Source: an uncultured Muribaculaceae bacterium | Lineage (GTDB): Bacteria; Bacteroidota; Bacteroidia; Bacteroidales; Muribaculaceae | DNA length: 5,999 bases | Assembly (NCBI GenBank): GCA_910589095.1 | Contig: CAJUSN010000012.1 | Location: 11,027 to 17,025 of the forward strand | Direction of reading: 5' to 3' | In this document: piece after piece, positions 1-4,871 of the stretch | Numbering within the stretch: the first letter of the stretch is position 1 | Layout: every line of letters begins with the position of its first letter | The notes under the pieces: model-generated | The model's input: only the letters and a program-made list of their open reading frames with translations | What the model was told of the DNA's origin: nothing | The model's database searches: none | Program-made: the position numbers and the translations under genes

Positions 1-766
1 CACCGGGGTAAGGAGTTATGTGATGATTATTTCCTACGAGACACCCGGGTTGCAAGCGGTGGATAAGTTCATATTGAGCCGGTAGTTGCCAGTCAAAGGC
101 CACTGAGTCTTCATCATGATCCCAGTGACCGTCGAACCACACGGCCCCTATCTCCCCATAATTGGTGAGCAATTCGGTGAGCTGGTTATTCATGAAACTG
201 TAGTAGCCCGCCCAGTCGGCGCCTTCGCCGGCTTTTCCGGCCTTCAGCCCGGTGCGCCCCTTGGGATAGTCTTCGCGCCCCCAGTCGATGTGGGAGTAGT
301 AAAGATGAAGCTTTATTCCCTGGCGATGACATTCATCAGCTAATTCCTTGAGAACATCGCGGCCAAATGGCGTTGCGTCAACAATATTATAGTTTGACTG
401 GGCTGTGTGCCACATTGAGAATCCGTCGTGATGACGGGTGGTGAAGCAGATATATCGCGCTCCGGCATCCTTAATTGCTTTAACCCAAGCGTGGGCGTCA
501 AAGCGTGCAGGATAGAATCCGGCGGCAGCTTTGCAGTACTCATCGGCAGAGATTCCGCTGTTGAGATACCATTCTCCTTGTGCGAACATGCTGTAGATAC
601 CCCAGTGGATAAATATGCCGAATCCATGATCAGCGAATTCTTCACGTGCGCGGATTATTTCGGCCGACGGTTCATATGTGGTTGCAGGTGGTGCACTGCT
701 CTCGGCGCTTATCAAATTGGTGAAAGAGGCCAGAGCAAGGGCCACGGTTGCGATGCGTTTGTTCAT
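1..766 (-). CDS. GH29 alpha-L-fucosidase, secreted (3' end beyond window)
   Basis: Retaining exo-glycosidase that removes alpha-L-fucose from glycans; in gut Bacteroidales such enzymes act in the periplasm or on the surface on host mucin, milk or plant glycans. The 255 visible residues begin with a signal peptide (about 1-20, MNKRIATVALALASFTNLIS, no lipobox Cys). The N-terminal TIM-barrel part of GH29 follows: GFGIFIHWG (48-56, substrate-binding His54), GEWY (64-67), RHHDGFSMW (111-119, paired His112/His113), LYYSHIDW (155-162) and AVWFDGHW (208-215). By family comparison Asp212 in WFDG is the catalytic nucleophile. The acid/base residue and the C-terminal beta-sandwich lie beyond position 1. 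The ATG at 764-766 was chosen because it directly precedes the signal peptide; there is no clear Shine-Dalgarno, which is normal in this phylum. It lies 97 bp downstream of the DUF3127 gene with a terminator-like hairpin between them. The GH29-A or -B subfamily cannot be assigned from this fragment. Confidence 0.93.
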   Translation of the reverse strand, partial: MNKRIATVALALASFTNLISAESSAPPATTYEPSAEIIRAREEFADHGFGIFIHWGIYSMFAQGEWYLNSGISADEYCKAAAGFYPARFDAHAWVKAIKDAGARYICFTTRHHDGFSMWHTAQSNYNIVDATPFGRDVLKELADECHRQGIKLHLYYSHIDWGREDYPKGRTGLKAGKAGEGADWAGYYSFMNNQLTELLTNYGEIGAVWFDGHWDHDEDSVAFDWQLPAQYELIHRLQPGCLVGNNHHITPYPG

Positions 767-780
767 GATGCGGAGGTTTG

Positions 781-831
781 GGAATAAAAACGGAAAATTG
801 AAAACTGCCGGACTGCAATTTCCAATTTTCC
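781..831 (-). terminator. Long hairpin plus U-tract after the DUF3127 gene
   Basis: Read on the minus strand, 831-815 pairs with 808-792 to form an uninterrupted 17-bp stem with two G-U wobbles and a 6-nt loop (AGTCCG). It is followed at once by GTTTTTATT. The shape is that of an intrinsic terminator for the DUF3127 transcript. The plus strand has no matching T-run, so it should act in one direction only. The stem is A/T-rich at its base, so it may be leaky. It ends 15 nt before the fucosidase ATG, which makes an attenuator or 5'-UTR role an alternative. Confidence 0.7.
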
Positions 832-863
832 TGTGTGTTGTTGTTCTTTTTAAGAAAAATCAA

Positions 864-1241
864 TTAAAACGGCAGATCCTCGTCGCCACCGGCGGGAGCG
901 GCCATGGGGTCGAAAGGAGCTGCAGGCGGGAATCCGGGATCGGCAGCAGGAGCCTGCTGAGGCATTGCGCCAGCGGCAGCTTTTTCTGCTTTCCATCCGC
1001 GGATGCTGGTGTACCAGCGACCGTTGTACTCGCGGCTTTCAATGTCGAAGCTCAGGGTTATGTCATCGCCCACGCTGAGAGGATATTGATCGGCGCGGTC
1101 TCCGAAAAAGTCAAAGTGCACCTTGCGGGGATATGTTTCCTGTGTTTCAAGCACGTATTCGCGTTTTTTCCAGTTGTTGCCGGAGCGCGACACACCTGTC
1201 TGCTCGGGGAGAGCTACTATGATTTTGCCTTTAATTTCCAT
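864..1241 (-). CDS. DUF3127 protein with predicted OB-fold and SSB-like acidic tail
   Basis: Complete 125-residue protein with no signal peptide, so cytoplasmic. Residues 1-87 match the DUF3127 family that I recognise from Bacteroidota: it starts MEIKGKIIVALPEQTGVS, has KKREYVLET, a VHFDFFGDRAD segment, and ends in a NGRWYTSIRGWK strand. This pattern of short strands suggests an OB-fold. Residues 88-118 are a low-complexity Ala/Pro/Gly linker, and the protein ends GGDEDLPF. OB domain, flexible linker and acidic tip ending in Pro-Phe is the layout of single-stranded DNA-binding protein, whose tail (DDIPF type) recruits repair and replication proteins. A nucleic-acid role is therefore inferred, not shown; the family has no established function that I know of. 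The ATG at 1239-1241 starts the conserved N-terminus and follows a consensus promoter with a leader of about 55 nt. It is probably transcribed alone, since a terminator-like hairpin follows. Confidence 0.88.
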   Translation of the reverse strand: MEIKGKIIVALPEQTGVSRSGNNWKKREYVLETQETYPRKVHFDFFGDRADQYPLSVGDDITLSFDIESREYNGRWYTSIRGWKAEKAAAGAMPQQAPAADPGFPPAAPFDPMAAPAGGDEDLPF

Positions 1242-1303
1242 TGGTAAATGCTGTAATAAGTGTCAATTGGGAACGATAGTCCCGCATGTTAATGATTCTT
1301 TTG

Positions 1304-1335
1304 CAAAGTTAACTAACCCGCGCCGATTCTCCAAA
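1304..1335 (-). promoter_or_regulatory. Bacteroidetes-type promoter for the DUF3127 gene
   Basis: On the minus strand the -33 element TTTG (1335-1332) is separated by exactly 20 nt from the -7 element TAACTTTG (1311-1304). This is a full match to the TTTG / N19-21 / TAnnTTTG consensus of the Bacteroidetes primary sigma factor. The transcription start is predicted near 1297-1300, leaving a leader of about 55-60 nt before the ATG at 1241. The -7 sequence is identical to that of the WG-repeat gene promoter. Confidence 0.75.
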
Positions 1336-1411
1336 TTATTTGATAACTTTCCGACGCCAGCTGGAAGGTAATCTATGCCGACTGGTCAACAAACCTTTAG
1401 GTTGTCAGGCT

Positions 1412-3271
1412 TCATTTAATCTTTTTACCTTCACGGGTATAGAGCGTTTCTTCAGCGTTTTTTGTTACTGAAATGGTGTCGGAGGTAAGAGATGGTGGAG
1501 CATCGTACTTTAGAGGGATCACCGTGCGTCCCTCGGTGTCTATGACACCCCAACGGTCTTTTTTCTTCACCGGGGCCAACCCGTCAACGAAAGGCAGCGC
1601 ATCATCGTATTTGAATTTGATTACAGTTTTACCCGTAGCGTCGATATATCCGTATTTTCCATCGGGGAGCGAGGCCGCGTAGAGGCCGTCAGATAGGGGA
1701 GCAAGGCTGGAATATGTTGCTATGACCGGTTCGTGCCCCTTGCGGTCAACGAGTCCATAGCGTCCGTTTTTTGCCATGCGGGCAAGACCGTTTGCTTCGA
1801 AATGTGAGATCGAGTCGTAATCGGCATGTACTGCTTCAGAGCCGGTAGCGTCGAGATAGCCGTAGCGACGAGAGCGGCACACTCGGCTCAACCCATCGAT
1901 GAAAGGCTCCATGGATTGATATACGGGACGCGCAAGCAGCAGTCCTTTCATATCTATGAGTCCCCAAAGTGCGCTTTGACACACTCGTGCAGCCGGCCCT
2001 TCAAAGTTATAGACGCTGTCATATATCGGCTTCACTATTTCGAATCCATCGGGATCGATGAATCCGTAGCGTCCTCCACGACAAATGATGGCGCGGGTAC
2101 CTGAGAAGGGTGCAATAGAGTCGTAGAGGAGGTCATTGACAGGGACACCTCCTCGGGTTATAATGGCAAGGTGCCCTTTACGGCGAATGACACCTATTCC
2201 TTGCGTAAACTCAACAGGCTGGAATTCACCTGAGTGATCAACAACGCCTTTGTTTGCACCGAGAGTGGCGATGGCGTATTCTCCAACAAAATCATAGGCG
2301 TCATCAAATCCCGTTGGTGATATCTCTTTTCCCGCCGGGGTTATGTAATTGTAACGTCCGGAACGGTTCACTCGCGCAAGTCCTTCGTGAAATGGGGCTA
2401 TCATCTGGTAGACGGGTTGTACAACTTCATGCATGTCGGGGTTAACCAGTCCGTGGCGTCCGTTGACCTTTACCACAGCCAATCGCACAGAGTCAACGTT
2501 GCGGAATGGCTGTATCTCATCATAAAGAAGGGTGAAATCAATGTTGAGAGTTGAGTCTATGGGAGCGCGGCGATTGTGAAGCTGAACTTCTGCAGCGCGT
2601 CCAAGGCTGTCAGGAATCACTGATTCGAACACAACAGGTATTATTTCATTCCCGGCTCGGTCAATTGCACCGAATCGTCCGGAACGTTCCACTATAGCTA
2701 TGTCCGGCGCGAACGGTTGGGCAGAGTCATAAACGGGACCGGTGAGATCTATTCCGTGACGGTCAATGAATTCGTATTTTCCATTGAGTTTCACCAGGTA
2801 AAATCCTCCCGATGGAACGTCGATGAATTCATATTTGGGAGGGATAACAGTGACCCCCGTGCGGTTTATTGTTCCAAAAAGGTCGCCGACCATCACTACG
2901 GCCTCACCATCGGAAAAATCCGAAGCACCGTCATATACTGCCGGGATAACCTCCTGACCGCGGCGATCCACGAAACCGAACTTATCGGCCGCTGATACGA
3001 GCACCATGTCCTCGATCAACTCGCTGTGCCAGTCGTAGCGTTCGTCAAGTTCTCGGTACAGGTTTTCTGTTGAGGGTAACTTTGGCGCAGCCGGACTGGA
3101 TTGTTTAACTGCTTGGCGTGAATGATAGCGTGCGCGTGGCGCAGTACGTGCCGCCGGAGTGGCAGGGCGCAATATGGTGGTTTGTGCCGATGGCAGTAAA
3201 GCGGAAAAAGTCGCTAAAATCGCGGCGCAGATTGTTATGTGAAAGTGTTTGACTCGGAATTTCGTTATCAT
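1412..3271 (-). CDS. Exported WG-repeat protein, 619 residues
   Basis: The N-terminus carries a signal peptide (basic MITKFRVKHFH, hydrophobic ITICAAILATFSALL, likely cleavage after PSAQ near residue 30), so the protein should be periplasmic or surface-exposed. Residues about 31-66 form a basic, Ala/Pro-rich linker. From about 90 to the end it is a solenoid-like run of WG-type repeats, each with a core such as RYGFIDPDG followed by a strand such as IVKPIYDSV and then xPF or xFxxG. WG repeats are common in Bacteroidota; I know of no defined activity and propose none beyond binding or scaffolding. No catalytic domain or second domain is visible. The ATG at 3269-3271 is the only Met before the signal peptide. 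It lies 5 nt from the -7 element, so the mRNA should be leaderless. The gene follows a terminator of the porin gene and is probably monocistronic. Confidence 0.9.
   Translation of the reverse strand: MITKFRVKHFHITICAAILATFSALLPSAQTTILRPATPAARTAPRARYHSRQAVKQSSPAAPKLPSTENLYRELDERYDWHSELIEDMVLVSAADKFGFVDRRGQEVIPAVYDGASDFSDGEAVVMVGDLFGTINRTGVTVIPPKYEFIDVPSGGFYLVKLNGKYEFIDRHGIDLTGPVYDSAQPFAPDIAIVERSGRFGAIDRAGNEIIPVVFESVIPDSLGRAAEVQLHNRRAPIDSTLNIDFTLLYDEIQPFRNVDSVRLAVVKVNGRHGLVNPDMHEVVQPVYQMIAPFHEGLARVNRSGRYNYITPAGKEISPTGFDDAYDFVGEYAIATLGANKGVVDHSGEFQPVEFTQGIGVIRRKGHLAIITRGGVPVNDLLYDSIAPFSGTRAIICRGGRYGFIDPDGFEIVKPIYDSVYNFEGPAARVCQSALWGLIDMKGLLLARPVYQSMEPFIDGLSRVCRSRRYGYLDATGSEAVHADYDSISHFEANGLARMAKNGRYGLVDRKGHEPVIATYSSLAPLSDGLYAASLPDGKYGYIDATGKTVIKFKYDDALPFVDGLAPVKKKDRWGVIDTEGRTVIPLKYDAPPSLTSDTISVTKNAEETLYTREGKKIK
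1427..2983 (-). repeat. Tandem WG-type repeats with 34-residue period
   Basis: Repeat cores begin at residues 97, 131, 165, 199, about 234 (degenerate, RRAPID), 272, 306, 340, 367, 401, 435, 469, 504, 539 and 573, with a partial last unit near 610. The spacing is 34 residues (about 102 bp) for most units, with insertions around 225-272 and a short unit between 340 and 367. Only two cores keep Trp (LWG at 435 and RWG at 573); most have Tyr or Phe (RYG, KYG, KFG, RFG). The units have diverged in both protein and DNA, so this is an old duplication series rather than a recent expansion. Confidence 0.88.
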
Positions 3272-3275
3272 GTGG

Positions 3276-3307
3276 CAAAGTTACCGAAATGGCAGTTGCC
3301 TCACAAA
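3276..3307 (-). promoter_or_regulatory. Bacteroidetes-type promoter for the WG-repeat gene
   Basis: On the minus strand TTTG (3307-3304) is followed after exactly 20 nt by TAACTTTG (3283-3276), a complete match to the Bacteroidetes -33/-7 consensus. The start codon ATG (3271-3269) begins only 4 nt after the -7 element. The expected transcription start therefore falls at or within a few bases of the start codon. The -33 element lies just past the U-tract of the upstream porin terminator, so the two signals are packed together without overlap. Confidence 0.78.
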
Positions 3308-3318
3308 TAATTCTTGTG

Positions 3319-3354
3319 AAAAATAGCATGTGCGGTCACAATGGACCGCACATG
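3319..3354 (-). terminator. Intrinsic terminator of the DcaP-like porin gene
   Basis: On the minus strand a perfect 11-bp stem, CATGTGCGGTC paired with GACCGCACATG (3354-3344 with 3337-3327), closes a 6-nt loop. It is followed by CTATTTTTC, which holds a five-U tract. It starts 9 nt after the porin stop codon. The plus strand lacks a comparable T-run directly after the stem, so it is read as unidirectional. Confidence 0.8.
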
Positions 3355-3363
3355 ACACCATAA

Positions 3364-4710
3364 TCAGAATGAGAATTGGCATAAGGCGCCAATGCGACGC
3401 GCCCACCGACTTTCACCGCTGAAGTTCTTACGTTTGCCCAAATCGAATTCGGCTGCAACCTGAATGCGGGGGGTGAGGTTCCAGAAAATGTTGATGTCGG
3501 CAAACAGGCCGTATCGGTATTCATCGGGGCTGACCGCGCGGGAAGGGAGAAAGCGGGCTTGGCTCATGGCCGCACTCACGAACAGATTTGTAAGTATGTT
3601 GTACTGCACGCCCAGGCACCATCCATAAGAGCGGGGAGCGTAGAGCTGTCCGGGGGTATCGGGTGATCCCACAAGGTCATAGGCGCCGGCAAGAAGGTCG
3701 CCCTGGAGTCCGGCATAGCCCTTTCCGTAATTGAATGTTCCGTAAAGAGTGAGCGGAGCGCACGGATGCCCAACGGCGCTTAATTGGAGTCCCCATCCGG
3801 TAAGATAATGGTTTTTGGCGGTTTCAAGGTTGCGGTAAGAGAGCGAACGCACAATTCCCGCAAGGCGGACGTGGGATGTGCGTCCCCACTCATATTGTAC
3901 AAATGCGGCTCCGTCAGGAACCCATTCGTCCACCTTTTTTGTGTCGACATTGTCGGCCGACACAGCAGTGGAGGGCGTTTCGGCCGAAACGGCAAACACC
4001 CAGTGGTCCTTCACGCGGGGCATCCAACGAATTAGTACCGAGGTGGATGACAGTTTGTTGTTGGGGCCGGCGGCATCAACTGTGGCCGGCACGGCTGCCG
4101 GATCGGAAAATGTTGATGACGCGTACCCGACGGTGAAGTCATTGATGGTGGCATAGGCTTTTTTCAAATGGAAATCGCGCCCTTGGTAGCCATTGAAATT
4201 AGCTTCTATGTACAATGAATAATCTCCAAGGCTTTTGTTTCGGCCCAAGACACGGAAAAATAGACATGTGCCGGCAGGCGTGGTTCCGAATTTACGCATC
4301 TGTGTCGGGTCAGGCGACATGGGGATGAGGTAGGGGCTGAACCCGGCGGCGGGGATGGCACCTCCCCAATCGAAATATCCTCTCATGCGAACCGCGCCAC
4401 CGATACCCATTGCCAGCTGAGCGTCGCGGCTCAAGAAGAGGAAATATGGTGCCTCAGGATCCTGGAAATGGCGGAATTGGTCATAGTAAAAACGTTCAAC
4501 CATATATTTGACGGAATCATTGAAGGCCTCTGTCTTGGGCGTTGAATTGTCGTTGCCCAAAATTATTACTTTCTGGGATGCAGCTATGGAATCGTGCATA
4601 CGGTCAACGAGATTGTCGCCTGATTGGAGAATCGGTTCTTCGGCAGCGAGGGCTGATTGACAAATACCCACCGATAGAATTGCTGCCAGCGCAAGTTGCA
4701 ATGATTTCAT
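3364..4710 (-). CDS. DcaP-like outer-membrane porin
   Basis: Predicted 448-residue outer-membrane beta-barrel. A signal peptide (1-22, MKSLQLALAAILSVGICQSALA, signal peptidase I type; Cys17 does not sit in a lipobox) is followed by a mostly helical, soluble-looking segment (about 30-85). From about 88 to the end come alternating amphipathic strands, for example AQLAMGIGGAVRMRGYFDWG. The protein ends in Phe (CQFSF), the usual last residue of BAM-inserted barrels. Resemblance to the DcaP porin family rests on the ordered landmarks SLYIEANFNG (165-174), LKKAYATINDFTVGYASSTF (182-201), DPAAVPATVDAAGP (203-216), TSVLIRWMP (223-231) and VRLAGIVRSLSYR (281-293). DcaP porins are trimeric channels for small anionic solutes; the substrate here is unknown. 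The ATG at 4708-4710 was chosen over an in-frame ATG at 4803 because only the former begins with a signal peptide and the longer form would run up to the dnaJ terminator. The gene is flanked by terminators on both sides, so it should be its own unit. Confidence 0.78.
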   Translation of the reverse strand: MKSLQLALAAILSVGICQSALAAEEPILQSGDNLVDRMHDSIAASQKVIILGNDNSTPKTEAFNDSVKYMVERFYYDQFRHFQDPEAPYFLFLSRDAQLAMGIGGAVRMRGYFDWGGAIPAAGFSPYLIPMSPDPTQMRKFGTTPAGTCLFFRVLGRNKSLGDYSLYIEANFNGYQGRDFHLKKAYATINDFTVGYASSTFSDPAAVPATVDAAGPNNKLSSTSVLIRWMPRVKDHWVFAVSAETPSTAVSADNVDTKKVDEWVPDGAAFVQYEWGRTSHVRLAGIVRSLSYRNLETAKNHYLTGWGLQLSAVGHPCAPLTLYGTFNYGKGYAGLQGDLLAGAYDLVGSPDTPGQLYAPRSYGWCLGVQYNILTNLFVSAAMSQARFLPSRAVSPDEYRYGLFADINIFWNLTPRIQVAAEFDLGKRKNFSGESRWARRIGALCQFSF

Positions 4711-4727
4711 GATTAATGGCGGAGAGC

Positions 4728-4778
4728 TGAATAATGTGAGTGAATAGTGGAATATGGATGGAGAGTGATGAATATAGT
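4728..4778 (-). promoter_or_regulatory. G-free leader segment upstream of the porin gene
   Basis: On the minus (mRNA) strand there is no G for 51 consecutive bases, ending 17 nt before the porin ATG. The stretch is made of A, C and T and contains TATTC four times (as TATTCA three times and TATTCC once). Such a leader should be nearly unstructured and so accessible to ribosomes, which would suit a phylum that relies little on Shine-Dalgarno pairing. I found no full TTTG/TAnnTTTG promoter in 4711-4808; TATATTCA within the segment is only a partial -7 match with poor spacing to the nearest TTG. The regulatory role is inferred. Confidence 0.35.
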
Positions 4779-4808
4779 CAGATAACGTCCTTCTGCATCG
4801 CAATGTTC

Positions 4809-4852
4809 AAAAAAAAATCAGCGGAATTCCATAATGGGAATTCCGCTGATTT
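4809..4852 (-). terminator. Strong intrinsic terminator of dnaJ
   Basis: On the minus strand a perfect 16-bp stem (4852-4837 pairing with 4830-4815; each arm contains the palindrome GGAATTCC) closes a 6-nt loop CATTAT. It runs into nine consecutive T (4817-4809), the first three of which belong to the stem. It begins 19 nt after the dnaJ stop codon. The plus strand shows only TTTATATTG after the stem, so the signal mainly serves dnaJ. Confidence 0.9.
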
Positions 4853-4871
4853 ATATTGTAGGGGCATTTTA

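Noticed and set aside
678..1247. 189-codon plus-strand open frame spanning the fucosidase start and the DUF3127 gene
   Set aside because: It is antisense to a conserved gene and a signal peptide, its translation has no recognisable domain, and no promoter or start context supports it.
1336..1358. TAACTTT-like element on the plus strand near 1342-1350
   Set aside because: It lacks the final G of the -7 motif and would read antisense into the WG-repeat gene with no plus-strand gene to serve.
1384..1410. Imperfect hairpin just after the WG-repeat stop codon
   Set aside because: It forms about 8 bp with a bulge and a TAAA loop but has no U-tract after it, so I could not support a terminator call.
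1427..2983. Possible recent tandem DNA duplication in the WG-repeat gene
   Set aside because: Units share protein motifs and short DNA matches, for example around 1640 and 1850, but no long identical DNA segments are visible; they are old, diverged repeats.
4711..4803. In-frame ATG at 4803 that would add 31 residues to the porin
   Set aside because: The added segment (MRCRRTLSDYIHH...) is not signal-like and would bury a good signal peptide beginning at 4710. It would also start at the edge of the dnaJ terminator and encode the G-free leader.
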